Below are positions 13,401-24,406 of a stretch of DNA of 64,000 nt, piece after piece. The translations under genes were made by a program, and so were the position numbers. The stretch covers positions 23,166,412 to 23,230,411 of the forward strand of contig NC_092675.1 of assembly GCF_964355755.1 (NCBI RefSeq), read 5' to 3'. This stretch comes from Antedon mediterranea. Lineage: Eukaryota; Echinodermata; Crinoidea; Comatulida; Antedonidae. Numbering within the stretch: position 1 is the first letter of the stretch; every line of letters begins with the position of its first letter. The notes beneath the pieces are model-generated. The model did not search any database. It had not been told where the DNA came from and was given only the letters and a program-made list of their open reading frames with translations.

Positions 13401-16400
13401 GTAAGCTACTGTATATTGACGGAATACCTTTGTTACAGGCTTACAATGGAGCTGGGTTATCTGCAATGATGTGCAGTGGCGCAGTAACTGTTGATACATC
13501 ACCACCATCGGCTGGTTTTGTGTATGATGGACAATTAGTCATGCCACCAGAAGACAAAGATACCCAACAAGAAACATCCACTATTTTTGCTAATTGGGGT
13601 GGGTTTGTAGATCGCGGAACACAAGTAATTGGTTATAGTTGGAAAGTTGGTCTGTGTCCTGGATGCGATGATGTCATGGAAGAACAAAATGTTGGTTTAG
13701 CAACAGGTAGGTTGGTACAATTTAATTTCACTGAACAGCTTTATGATTTAGTTTCATGTCAATGATTCCTCTTAACTTCTGAAACTTGTAACTTTATAAC
13801 ACATTTTGTTTCTGTCTTATGCTATAGATGGAAGAGTCAATTATTTGAATCTTGTTGCTGGCCATGTATATTATACAACCGTCACTGCATGTGATGCGGC
13901 AGATCTGTGTACTGAAGTTATCTCAGACGGAATACTTATTGACAACTCTCCACCGGTAGCAGGATTTGTTTTTGATGGCAGCTCTGGTTCTGACATAAAC
14001 TTTCAGAATTCTAGGTAAGTATGAAGTAAGGATGTTAACAATGGATTTCGTTAGTTTAGCCTAACGATTTATGAAAGACAAAAAAAATTATAGAAGATTA
14101 ATATGTATATGTAGTTACTATACTTCATTATGTTATTTGTACAGCTTTTGTCTTTAAACGAGTTCAGTTTTTTCGTATTTGCGTGATAAATATTACTGTA
14201 CGTTAATACAAATGTATCTCCAAATATCTCTGATCCAAACCCTGCCAACGCTTATTTTACTATGATGTTTATAGACGTGTCTTAGAGGCACATTGGTGGG
14301 GATTTAATGACCCACACTCCGGATTGTCTAATTTTGAATGGTGGGCTGGAACAACACCAGGCGGAAGTGACATCCTGGATGTACGGACGCATCATTTATC
14401 GGAGTCTGCATTTACTACTCTTAATTTTGATCTACCATTAAACACGAAGATTTTTGTGACAGTAAAAGCGTATAATAAGGTTGGTCTTTCGGCGAAAAGA
14501 ACGTCTGATGGTTTCATAGTTGATGTCACACCGCCCAAAATAATCAAGTCAATTGAAATGTCAACAAGGGCAGGAGTTGCTGTTTCAACTACTCAGGTGA
14601 GTTAGTAGAGTAAGTTTATAAAACGACCAGTATTTTTAGCCAAAAATACGAACTGCATTGCCTAATGTAGAATAATATGAAATTAAAATCTAATGAAAAT
14701 GTTGGATTATTAAGTAAATGAATGTCTTTATCAGGTATTGAATTCGGTGTTACGAGTAAACTGGGAGTTTGATGACAGTGAAAGTGGTATTAGGCAACAA
14801 TACTTGTCAGTGTTTACACATAATGATGGCGATGTTGATGTTCCACTTACAAAGGTAATTATAATATAACCGATTTTAGTGTTGGCCAGAAAACAAGATA
14901 TATTTATTTTGCAATATTTATATTTTGTCATGCATTCAAAGCTCAAAAACCTAACTGTAGGAAGCAATCCATTAACTAATTAATCATGGAGTAATAACTC
15001 TTCATGATTTAACAGAAGAAAGATACATTCATTTATGTTCATATTTTTCAGATCGCAGGCTCCGAAGTTGATTATTCTTTAACAGATCTAGCTCTTCATG
15101 ACGGAAGTAGATACCAAGTCAAAGTTGTAGCCTGTAATGGTGCTGAACTTTGTAATGAAATGTCATCTAAGCATATATTGGTAAAGAAAACAAACTTTAA
15201 TTTAGTGTACACTAAATTTAATTTTTTAATTTAAAATATTACATTCGAAATAATTTAGGAAAATTGTTACCTCGATACTTATTCATAACGAATAAACAAT
15301 GTGTACAAAAGAACAAGTATTTTTAACCTTTCAAAATACTTCCTTTCTTTCTTCAAAGGTTGATTCAACACCTCCTACGGTTGGCACGTTTGCTATTGAT
15401 ACTGATCATGCAGCTGACCTAGATAGACACCAGTCTGGGTGGATGACCTGGCGGCAAATCTCACCGGGTAATGGAATTTTGAATCTTGCTTGGCTTGGCT
15501 TTGTGGATGCTCATTCCGGAGTGAATCAGTACCGATTTACGATTGGCAGCAGCTACTCAGCTTCCGATTTATCTCCTGTGAGTATAAAAACACAGATAAA
15601 ATATTGTAATAAACGTGTACTTTCTTTTTTAATTACTAGACTTCAGTAATCTTACGAACCATATACATAATCTATTCTACTCAACAAATGTATTACCACA
15701 ATATAACATTAAACTTAAGAAATTACTTTTACAATTTATATAGGATGGAACTATTGTTGTTATACCTAACAATAGCACTGTGGTAGTAGATGGTGATGAA
15801 GTGTTTGTAGCATCGGTGCCGGTAAAAGGTGATATTCAATCAAATGTAGTTCTTTATATTTCGCTTTGGGCTGTAAATGGGGTAAGTTCAACTCTTTGGT
15901 TATTATTATTTCACCTTACAAAATTTATATTTTTTGTTGAATTAAATATGTGCATATTGTTGGCTGTAGTAGGAGAATCGATTATGAAACTTTAAGTGTT
16001 TTTTAAATGTTAATACTTAAAACAATATTTATTAATGTTATTTGAATAAGTTTATGATAACATGAATGTTCAATCGGTACAAGGTTGGTTTGTCATCATT
16101 ACGAGCACACTCTGCATTTGAAGTCGTCTCATCTGGTGTTGTAAATGAAGGAACGTTAGTTCTAATACGAAGGTGTTCAGCTTACTCATGTGAAGGTCAT
16201 TGTACCTGTGCACCCCAAAACCAAGTCTGTCTTCCTCCAGCGAATGCTAATTGCCAGGATATAACTGAAGGTATATTAAATGACATATAATGTTAAACTA
16301 TTAAACTGTTTCAAAAGACAAACAAATCATTATGGCTCTACATTTCTAAGTCTAAACATTTACTGATGCAAATCAATTATATTAAGTAATATTTAAAATT

Positions 16401-19400
16401 TACAGAATCTAGTACGCCGATCGTCACAGTGAATGATGTCATTGACTTAAAACTTCTGAAAGCAGACAATCAGAACATAGAAGTAAACTATACTTTAAGT
16501 CGATGTATGTTAGCAGCGACTTGGTCAATTGATGCATCTTCTACACGTACAGTGGAAAGGTAAATATTTTGTTTTTAAATTTACATTTTGTAACTGGTGG
16601 TGTGCAACAAGGTGTGACTAACGATAGAAGTTGGATTAATAGAAACATTAATTACTATCAATTACATTACGCCATATTTTCATAAAAAGCTCAACATTAT
16701 TAGCAGGATAATTATTCTATCTTTAGAATTTACAAACAATGAATTACATTAACAGCAAATATAAAGTTTAATTTTGCTGGTCTTTTTATTTCTAAACATA
16801 TTTTATTAGTGTATTGTTTCAATATTATTATTTAATTACATCTATATTTAAATGGAAGGTATGAGTGGAGTGCGGGTGACTTTTCATCAACACCAAAGCA
16901 ACCAAAAGGAATATTCAATGCTGCCGTTGATCAAGTATGGTTTGATGTTGGTCAAGAAACTTCAGCTGTTCTTATGCTCGATGAAGGTATTAATATTATT
17001 CTATGACATATTTTGGTTAGTTTAAAAATTTAACAATTAAAACTTTCTATTATTTGTATCTGTCACGTACCTACTAGGCTTAAACATAATAGTACACTTA
17101 TAACACACTTCTCGGATAAGGACTATAAACCGTATGTCCAGTGTACACATCTAGCTCGTGTGCACTTTAAAGAACCTAGAACATCTTTCGAGACGAGTAG
17201 GGGGTTACCCCGGTGTATTAGTACATCACAGCCACTGATCACCAACAGGGCCCTCTGGGAGACCAGTCTTTTACTGAAGAGGTTACCCAGTAAAATATAA
17301 ATTTCAATCAATCAATCAACTAATCATTTCAGATAAACTACTGACGCCAACCTTTTTATATTACTTCTACATCCGAGCATGGTATTCTTATGACTCTTAC
17401 GCCATCTATCGGTCAAACGGAATTACTGTAGATGTACGTCCTCCAGATGTGACAACAATAAAAGGAATTACGGTGATTAAAAGCTTTTTTCTATTCTATC
17501 TTTACTATTACTCCGATATGCCGTTTGATAATTTAGTTTAATTATGACTCCTCCCACTCAGGCTTGCCTTTTGGAGGTTACCATCTTCTTTTGCTTTCTA
17601 TTTTTTATTATACAGAACTGTTTCATAAATGTTGACTTTTTTTATTCTATGATGACATTTTTTTTATTTGTACGTTGCATTTTTTCTTTTTTTAAACCTT
17701 ATTACGTTTCATTGTTGTTAATGATTTTTTTTTATCTTTTCTGTTTATTTTGATTTGATTTGATAAATTTCGTATATGTTTTGTTCGTCTCTCTGTACAA
17801 TTTTTGTCCATTATTGCTTACCTTATTACTTTCCGCAAAGCAGGTAAGCTTCTAGGTGATTTCACACTTTATAGAATAAACGATATTACAAACTTGGGAA
17901 AACAAATACATTGCACAATAATTCTAGATACTATACTATAGAAAATTTCAGGATGACTGGTAGGCCTACTGTAGTGTTGGAATTTGGCTATAGTATTATT
18001 ATAATACAATGGAAGACATTTGTAGCCCAACAGCTCTTTTTTCTCAATAATTAATTTACTTCCTTTGTATGTACCGCAAACCTAACTTAATGCCTACTAT
18101 TAATATTTTCACCTTCAAAATACAACTATGTATATAATAATATCATTACAATCTTCTCTGTTTTTAGCGTATAAACTAAAATTATATAAACATAATTATT
18201 TAGGTTAAAGAACACATAAACGAAACATTCACAGTCGACACTGACTTTTTGACTGAAACTGACCACGTGAGTGTTTCTTGGCGTAACGTATTTCGTGATG
18301 AATCTGGAGGCATCAGTCACTTTGAAGTGTCAATCAGTACATTTCCAGGTGGTGAGTTAGACATGCTTACAAACACACAGTAGTACGCCTCAATATTATA
18401 ATCATACGCTTTATTTCTATTTTCAATTTAGCTATTCATTTGCTAATTATTTAAAAATTTAAATTTAAAACGGACGAAATAAAGTTCATTAATGTGTGTA
18501 TAATATGCATATGTTTAACTTCTTATTTTATATATCGATGAACTATTTTCCCGATAAATATTCTTATGCGTTTTCAATATTCTAGGAGAAGATGTAAGAC
18601 TATTTTTAGAAATATCTGGAAACATTGAGCAATATACCTTCATAACTTTAACACTAAAGAACGGACAGCGTTACTTTACAAACGTTAGAGCATATAACCA
18701 TGCTGGTCTCCATACTTTAGTTGTATCTGACGGGTTTATCGTTGATCTACAAACTCCGGTTGCTGGAACAGTCACTGATGGTCAAGGTATGTTTGCTGAA
18801 TTATTAGACGTTAGTGTCAAAGATATTGTCCAGAATTTATATAATTTTATATTTCAAAAACATTCCGATATTGCTTCTCAATATAAAGTACGTTATAAAG
18901 AAATGTGTTTTATCGTTACATATACAGAGGAAAAACGTACAAAACTATATTCTGTAGAAAGTATTTGCATTTTGAAAATTTTCGATGTTAACTAAAGATG
19001 AACTGCTCCACAAAAACGTTTACATGTATAAAAGAATGTTTATACAACTAGTGGTAGGCCGTAGTTTAGCTGAGCCAGAAACCCCATAGGACAAATCTCA
19101 TAGGACAGGCCCAGTAAATGTCAATGTAAACTATGTGAAGTTGCCCGCAGTGGCTGTGTCAAAGTAGAGCTATATTATTTTTAATCTGGTTTATGCTAGA
19201 AATCCATGATGTCGAGTACCAGTCATCACCTAATACTATCAAGACGTCTTGGCATGGATTCATTGACTTTGAATCTTTCATAAGTCATATTGAATCCTGT
19301 ATTGGTGAAACCACAAGCCCAACTGAGTGTAACATTAAAATATGGAAGAAAGTGAAGATCGGTAACTCTGCTACAACATATCTTTCCAAAAATCTTACAA

Positions 19401-22400
19401 CAGGTGAGAACATTTTTTGAAGAAAAATAAGTCTCTTTTACTAATAATTCTTTTTAGTAGCATTATAATTATAAATATGGTACTTCATTAACTTAAACAT
19501 ATAATAATTGAACAGAGAGGGTTCTTTACTTCATATTGGTAATATCAATCGTTTTATCATAGCAGGAACATTAAATAAATGAATGAAAACTACGTAACGT
19601 TTACTTATTCTACAATAAAAAGAGATAAAGGTTATTGTATCAATCATTACTTTTTTTCAAACAAAAAGGTCTCAGGTATTTTGCAAAAGTTAGAAGCTAC
19701 GATGCGGCCGGCCATGTTTCGCCAATCGCCGTATCTGATGGATTTGTCGTCGATACAACACCACCAGTGCCCATAGAACTTATTTATTATGGAGAAAATA
19801 TTTTGACGAATCCCTCATTTGAAGACAGTCTACATACTACGCCTTGGATTGGACACGTAGAAGATACACCTAACTGGATATCTGAAGAACTATTACCAAC
19901 GGATTGGCATCTTTCAATAAACTCTAGCATAGTCGTGTATTCGTCTGAACAACAAGCTCAAGATGGCATATTATTTGTGTTGGTACATGGTGGACTGACT
20001 CAATCTGTCAAAACCGAACCAGGTCATCATTACATGCTGACGTTTCACACTCATTTTGTTACGTCATCATCAGTACCTTTGATTATGCAAGAAGCTGAAG
20101 TCAAAGTTCCCGGTATACATCATGTTTTCAAGTTATATAACACTGACAACGTTGATGACAAAAATGGCGACATTTGGCAGAAGCATGTATATTTCTTTAC
20201 GGCTGAAGATACAGAAAGCGCCATTGTCTTATCTACAGTCAGCACATTTGGTATGATGCTATTAGACAATGTAACGGTTAGTTTATGCTTTAATTCTTCC
20301 TGCTGAATGACAAAAAATGTTCTATTGATTAATACATTCGTTAAGCTAAATGAGCGTTGTGAAATAACGTTTTAAAAGTGGTGCTACAAGGCCAATTTTA
20401 CAATTCGTGAAGTTATAATTGATTTGTTTGTAGGCCTATGTTTAACAAAAGGGCAAATATATTTTTCATAAAACTGTTTTATGCGGCCCAAATCAATTAA
20501 TATGCTATTTAAAACATATACTTTATACTTTTTTAAATTATTCTATAGGTTTCAACATATTCGTATAGTGACAACAACAAACACTCCTCAAACGTGGTTG
20601 GGAATGGTGCTATTCAGTTTAAAACTCAAATAATTCGTGATTGGTCATCGGTACATGCTATATGGCACTTCATTGATCCCGAGAGCCCGATTGTGGATTA
20701 CACTTGGGCAATAGGTAAACAAAACATTGCATGTATACTTGATGTCATTTTATAGCAATATTATTAATTGTTGGTTCTCTTTTACTTGCAACAAAGCCAT
20801 AATAGTGTTGAGCATCTGAAATTGTATTGATTCTTTGAAGATATGAAGAATTTGTACGCCTATTTGTGGAAATGTTTTCTATAATATAAACTTTGATACG
20901 TGTATGACTCTTACAGGTACTATTCCAGGAGGAACACAGGTGCAAGGATTTAAATCAACTGGATCAAAAAAAGAAGGAATCAACAGTGACATCACTCTAC
21001 AAAATGGAGTCAAAATATACATCACTGTTATCGCTACTAATGCAGCTGACCTATCAACTCGAGTTATAAGTGCGCCCCTTACCATAGATATGACTGAACC
21101 TGTTGTTGACTTTGTCTATGATGGTTTAGAGTCTAATGATATTGACTTTCAAACTAATCATGATATTGTAGTCACGTGGTCAGCACTTGATGCGGAGAGT
21201 GGAATTTACTTGTGCGAATGGGCAATAGGTTAGTTTATGCGAAAATCATAGTAGACCCTAATTAGTACAATTATAATTTAGTACAATAATTACTCGTGAA
21301 AAAACATGAACAATAGAAACACAAACATCAAGGCCAAAATAATTCCTGCGTAAATATAGAATACAGGATGTTACACTGTTCTGTAGGCCTACCAGATTTT
21401 TTTTTCCATTTCTTTATTTATTGAATATGACATATTAAAGAATAGAGACTTATATACAGAGTAAAATATAGTATTACACTTATTTATCTAATTAAAAGAA
21501 ATTACAATGATTGCTTCATTAAGAGACAAAATAAACTCACACGAGTAACACGCTGTATAATATTACTAAATTACACCTAAATTAATTCTTAATTTTTTTC
21601 ATCATATAAATAGGTTATAATCCATATTCGGAGGATATCCAGGAATACAGAGAAGTAAATTGCGATGACGGATTTGGAATAACTTTATTGAACGACACGA
21701 AATACGAAAATGTTCGATTGTTTTCTACCATGAAATTTCACAACAACGCCGGAATGAGTTCCAGACGCAGTTCTGATGGTGTTGTTATAGTAACACGTCC
21801 ACCAATTGCTGAATACGCTAATGTTCGTGTACTGATATCATCACCATCTCCATACACGCAGCGTGGATATTATCAGTCAGATACCTCTCAGGTAGAAATC
21901 GGGTGGGATGGTTTCTACGATCCTGTAAATATTGTTATCTATGAAGTAAGTTCATATGCCGCACACGAAGCATTTTTATTTAGTCTACCTTTAGAAAGCT
22001 CGAATTCTTTAATCGAATCGCACACATACAACGGTGTGTGTTCATCAATAAAACAATGTAATATTTACCCCACCATGTTGGCAAATATTGTAAATGTTTA
22101 TCTGGTCTTTATTAGGCCTATGTCGTCATCAGTTGGTCATAACATTATCTCATATAACCCATTTCACACCCTTCCAGTTACTATTAGAGTGATATATCAT
22201 TGTATTGTGCCTATTATTCGTAGAATTGGATGATAAATTGTGGCTTTGCTAGATTTAAATATAATTAGTTACAAAACTACGTGCATTTCTATGGATAAGT
22301 TAATATTGATTTTTCAATCATGTTACTGATAACAAACTTGTCATTTATTATCGAGTTAGTCTTGTTTGTCTCACTCCATAACAGCAATGTAAACAATATA

Positions 22401-24406
22401 TCTGTTTTGATCAGATAAGTTGTTCTAATTATATAAACCAATGTTGATATCATTATTTAGTTCCTATAGCAATTATCAGTGTAAATTTATTCATACTCAA
22501 CATAATCAACGAACCTGATAACGCATCTATGGGCATGATGGTTTAATTTACGGTTCAGATAAAATGTACACAATACCATGAGAATCATAAATCCCGTTCT
22601 ACCAGTAATGTATTTGACTGAATTTAAAGCGTTTGCTTTTTTTGCGAACTATATATTGAAATTTACTGCCAAAAGTCATAGTGCTTTGAGTATTAGTTAC
22701 TAGTTTTGCGATACGAGACTTGGACAACAAGAAAAAAGTTCTCGATCCTGCGTTAATGAACTCTTAAAGAATTAATACCAAAACGGGAATTGAATCTTTT
22801 CGGTGTTTTACTGTGATAAAAACAAAATAAATCGCTGTTAAAAGTCCCCCTTTTCCCCTAAATTATTAACATACACTTTACACCTTGATTGTAAAACATG
22901 TAAGTGGTCATATGAAACCACAAGTGTTTGCACGCTATGAAACAATGGTGGATTTTAAAATATTTATTTTTATTTTGAACTGTAAAGTTTTTGACAACAT
23001 TAGAAAAGAAGAATTAAGTAACCTAGAAAATGACCCTCTGTATTGATTGTAAATTCAAATGATGAAAAACAAGATCAGTTTTATCTTAGGGAAGAGAGTC
23101 TGTCCCTCTTTCTAATAAATCATGCGATTCATTTGATAAATGTTGTTCAAAACATTTAAGTTCTGCATGGGAGAAACGGTCCTCTTTAAGGTACTCCCAA
23201 TGATCGATTTCTAGTATTGTATTGTTGCTTAAATCGTTATAGTTTAGTTATAATTTAGTTATTCATGTGAATATGTTCTCTTCTGTTTTGTTTCTTAGAC
23301 CGCCCCACATGAGTGCCACCGATTCAAAGGTGCATGGTCAACAAATAAATTAATAATACACATTTTCCTATTAAAAATGTTTTTTTATCATCTGTTTTGT
23401 TCATCTCTTTACATAATATCTTTTAATACATTTCTTTGTTCATAATCATCCACTACTATTTTGTTTTCATCTTTCATCTACATATTTTCCACTTATATTC
23501 CTCATTAAATACATATTATCTAACAATTTAATAAATCATTAACATGCATATTTATCGTTTATTCTGTATTTATTATTAGCATTTATTATCATAATATAAT
23601 GATTATAATGGTACATGGTATGTATATAGTACCATACTGAATGTCACACAATAGAATGGTTTAATGTTATGGTATTGTAAAGAAAAAATAGTGATCGATA
23701 GCATCGTAACATCATGTTTAATTTAAAAACGAATGAATACCCAGATGTTTAAACAAACATATAAATATACAAATTTGTCTTTTTTTAGTGCTGCATTGGA
23801 ACCAATTCATCGATGTGCATTGATCAATGGGTTCTCTGTGGAACGTCAGATGATACACACGCAATAATTGAAGGCCTATCTCTAAATGCCCACTTTAAAT
23901 ATTCCGTATTTGTTCGTGCCGTGAATCAAGTTAATATGACCAGCAAAGCTGTTGCTTCAGAGTTTGCTACAGAGCCGTTTCCTCCTTTGACTGTCAGTAA
24001 GTAATCAAAACAGTTAATATAACAATTATAAATATCTCGTTTGTTTAAAACAAATACTTCATAAGACAATTTTTAAAATACTATGCATTAGTTGTAAATA
24101 TTAACTTTCATATTGGTAATCTTTTCTGTCTCAGATGACGTTAAAATATCGTGGCCTACAGCAGGAACCGTAAAGCTGGACTGGAACGAAACATTTCAAT
24201 CCAATTCATCTCTAATCTACGAGTTATCTCTTGGAAAGCAGGATGGCGCTTCCGATGTTGCCCAGTGGCTCGAAACTTCAGAACAAGCCATTTTACTGAA
24301 TAACATCGAAGTGAATGTCAACTACTTTTTAACTTTAACGGCAATTAACTGTGCAGGGCTGGATTCTACCGTTAATGCCACATTCTACCAGATTGACATT
24401 CCGTAG
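544..24406 (+). CDS. Giant C-type lectin / EGF / FN3-like repeat extracellular protein (5' partial, 51 exons)
   Basis: Exons read from GT-AG borders and frame: 544-698, 977-1077, 1296-1435, 1650-1760, 2225-2356, 2552-2662, 2773-3024, 3261-3399, 3556-3763, 3856-4036, 4336-4611, 4960-5308, 5479-5602, 5788-5973, 6332-6532, 6705-6988, 7157-7301, 7425-7643, 7927-8080, 8286-8566, 8707-8907, 9113-9248, 9351-9476, 9598-9992, 10716-10881, 11149-11367, 11542-11753, 11952-12057, 12371-12487, 12725-12860, 12947-13127, 13439-13706, 13828-14014, 14275-14596, 14735-14854, 15052-15180, 15359-15577, 15744-15881, 16084-16270, 16406-16559, 16859-16986, 17333-17472, 18204-18351, 18586-18786, 19200-19403, 19669-20276, 20549-20714, 20917-21228, 21614-21945, 23789-23996, 24135-24406. 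They sum to 10,187 nt with every phase matched and no internal stop, ending at TAG 24404-24406. Order of modules: C-type lectin, Cys-rich/EGF, an array of FN3-like repeats, a Cys-rich insert, a DUF642-like domain, two last repeats. No transmembrane segment is seen near the C-terminus. The role is unknown; adhesion or matrix recognition is inferred from the modules. The 5' end is missing. Weak acceptors (exons starting 8286 and 16084) are supported by frame and repeat alignment. Confidence 0.85.
1650..2662 (+). CDS. Exons 4-6: cysteine-rich and EGF-like modules
   Basis: Exons 1650-1760, 2225-2356 and 2552-2662 are all phase 1-1, the classic arrangement for shuffled extracellular modules. The first two each hold six or more cysteines (DCNVGNCKD...CRCSSC; NCDLRSC...VCMKC) in a pattern like the short cysteine-rich repeats that flank EGF domains. 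The third reads as an EGF-like module, with CPDGEKSCTCTAGFSG followed by a last Cys. They form a stalk between the lectin head and the long repeat array. Which cysteine-rich family the first two belong to was not recognised. Confidence 0.75.
2773..5973 (+). CDS. Exons 7-14: divergent N-terminal part of the repeat array
   Basis: Eight exons (2773-3024, 3261-3399, 3556-3763, 3856-4036, 4336-4611, 4960-5308, 5479-5602, 5788-5973) link the EGF-like stalk to the regular repeats. Exons 7-9 were not assigned to a family; they contain paired cysteines. Exon 10 opens with SVSWSGWTDPDSDIKRYRY, the first copy of the W-x-G-x-x-D-x-x-S-x-I signature seen throughout the array. Exon 11 has VVLEVFDLAGN, typical of the last strand of an FN3/Ig-like fold, and exon 12 ends with a degenerate linker (HVDSSE). 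Exon 14 contains a local C-x4-C-x-C motif not repeated elsewhere. Confidence 0.75.
6332..9248 (+). CDS. Exons 15-22: FN3-like repeats, first block
   Basis: Exons 6332-6532, 6705-6988, 7157-7301, 7425-7643, 7927-8080, 8286-8566, 8707-8907 and 9113-9248 carry linkers TIDTSPP, TVDSSPP and IVDVTPP. Each is followed by a W-x-G-F-x-D-x-E-S-G-I type strand (HWSGFFDKESGIKYYKY in exon 15) and a closing strand of the kind VKAINVAGLS (exon 20). This spacing of about 100-130 residues is what tandem extracellular beta-sandwich domains show. Exon 20 uses a weak acceptor without a strong pyrimidine tract. It is accepted because the frame and the repeat alignment (VAVG joined to HSKGTSEL) both require it. 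Confidence 0.8.
9351..11753 (+). CDS. Exons 23-27: degenerate FN3-like repeats
   Basis: Exons 9351-9476, 9598-9992, 10716-10881, 11149-11367 and 11542-11753 continue the array with weaker conservation: only one clear linker (VIDHTPP, in exon 27), but the same closing-strand pattern (LLVRGFNKAGLSS). Exon 24, 395 nt, is among the longest in the gene. The intron 9993-10715 is unusually long for this section because it holds a SINE-like repeat. Exon 27 has a possible alternative donor seven bases upstream of the one used here; the downstream one keeps the frame. Confidence 0.75.
10298..10575 (-). repeat. SINE-like repeat, copy 1
   Basis: The core (about 10370-10530) is near-identical to 17104-17300 (opposite strand) and recognisable at 57615-57800. 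Read on the minus strand it ends in CCCAGTATAAATATAAATTTC followed by an AATC-type tail (the (GATT)n run at 10298-10365 on +), as short retroposons do. On the minus strand, near 10540-10560, there is a GGGTTCGAGGC segment that resembles a tRNA B box; no clear A box was found. It lies in intron 24 of the giant gene. Confidence 0.65.
11952..15881 (+). CDS. Exons 28-38: best-conserved FN3-like repeats
   Basis: Exons 11952-12057, 12371-12487, 12725-12860, 12947-13127, 13439-13706, 13828-14014, 14275-14596, 14735-14854, 15052-15180, 15359-15577 and 15744-15881. Here the repeat unit is clearest: linker (TVDSTPP, TVDTSPP, LIDNSPP, IVDVTPP, VDSTPP), then often AGFVxDG, a W-G-F-x-D-x-x-S-G strand, a Y/F-x-W-x-x-G-x-x-P-G-G-x-D turn (YSLG then TYPGGIDV; FEWWAGTTPGGSDI), and a closing YYTTVTAxDxA-type strand. 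The recent-looking similarity between neighbours suggests local duplication of exon-bounded units. A binding function is not evident from any single residue set. Confidence 0.85.
16084..16986 (+). CDS. Exons 39-41: repeat with cysteine-rich insert
   Basis: Exon 39 (16084-16270) completes the preceding repeat with VGLSSLRAHSAFEVVSSG and then adds a compact six-cysteine stretch (C-x4-C-x3-C-x-C, then C and C) that resembles an EGF-like or knottin module but was not placed in a family. Exons 40 and 41 (16406-16559, 16859-16986) lead back into a W-strand (RYEWSAGDF). The acceptor at 16083 lacks a pyrimidine tract. It is supported because it joins AVNG to VGLSS in the position where other repeats read NKVGLS. 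Confidence 0.7.
17098..17322 (+). repeat. SINE-like repeat, copy 2
   Basis: Same family as copy 1 in the opposite orientation, with the shared core from CTTATCC-type sequence near 17113 to the CCCAGTAAAATATAAATTTC end and an (AATC)n tail at 17308-17320. It lies in intron 41, immediately before the acceptor at 17332, so the tail abuts the splice site. It includes a stretch of open frame that is only a by-product of the repeat. Confidence 0.7.
17333..19403 (+). CDS. Exons 42-45: FN3-like repeats, later block
   Basis: Exons 17333-17472, 18204-18351, 18586-18786 and 19200-19403 hold linkers TVDVRPP and IVDLQTP and one full repeat. In that repeat the FPGG turn is split by a phase-1 intron (donor at 18352; a competing donor three bases upstream would shift the frame). 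Exon 45 carries a W-H-G-F-I-D-F-E-S strand and two cysteines in the turn region, a feature shared with exon 50. The long intron 17473-18203 is T-rich on the + strand. Confidence 0.78.
19669..20276 (+). CDS. Exon 46: linker plus DUF642 / galactose-binding-like domain
   Basis: At 608 nt this is the longest exon. It begins with the end of a repeat (GLRYFAKVRSYDAAGHV) and the linker VVDTTPP, then departs from the array. NPSFEDS, a DWHLS strand, a G-I-L-F-V-L-V-H-G-G segment and a Q-S-V-K-T-E-P-G-H-H-Y-M-L-T-F strand follow the order seen in DUF642 and CBM4/9-type jelly-roll domains, and it closes with LLDNVTV across the next junction. Those families bind carbohydrates or cell-wall/matrix polymers; the assignment is by pattern only. 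It is the single such domain in the protein and sits within the last third. Confidence 0.6.
20549..21945 (+). CDS. Exons 47-49: FN3-like repeats after the DUF642-like domain
   Basis: Exons 20549-20714, 20917-21228 and 21614-21945 hold two repeats. The phase-1 introns fall exactly at the WAIG|TIPGG and WAIG|YNPYS turns, so the two repeats share the same intron position. Linkers are degenerate (TIDMTEP, VIVTRPP), but the AGMSS and VDFVYDG signatures persist. Exon 49 ends with IGWDGFYDP...VIYE at donor 21946 and is joined across a long intron to exon 50. Confidence 0.8.
21946..23788 (+). other. Long intron 49 of the giant gene
   Basis: This 1.8-kb intron is the longest inside the giant gene. 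Joining its two edges gives VIYE|CCIGTN, which matches the Y-x-x-x-I-G turn of the other repeats, so no exon is needed between them. A TAGGCCTA palindrome lies near 22111. Otherwise it is AT-rich with no exon, tRNA or clear transposon end recognised. Confidence 0.65.
23789..24406 (+). CDS. Exons 50-51: C-terminal repeats and stop
   Basis: Exon 50 (23789-23996) supplies the turn and closing strands of one repeat (FVRAVNQVNMTS). Exon 51 (24135-24406) holds a last half-repeat (VKLDWNETF, YELSLGKQDGASDV, LTAINCAGL) and stops at TAG 24404-24406. There is no hydrophobic stretch long enough for a membrane anchor and no obvious GPI signal, so the product is predicted to be secreted or matrix-bound. 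Confidence 0.8.

Noticed and set aside
23299-23329. Possible extra exon in the long intron, with a good acceptor
   Set aside because: At 31 nt it would break the frame, and exons 49 and 50 already join to give the expected repeat turn.
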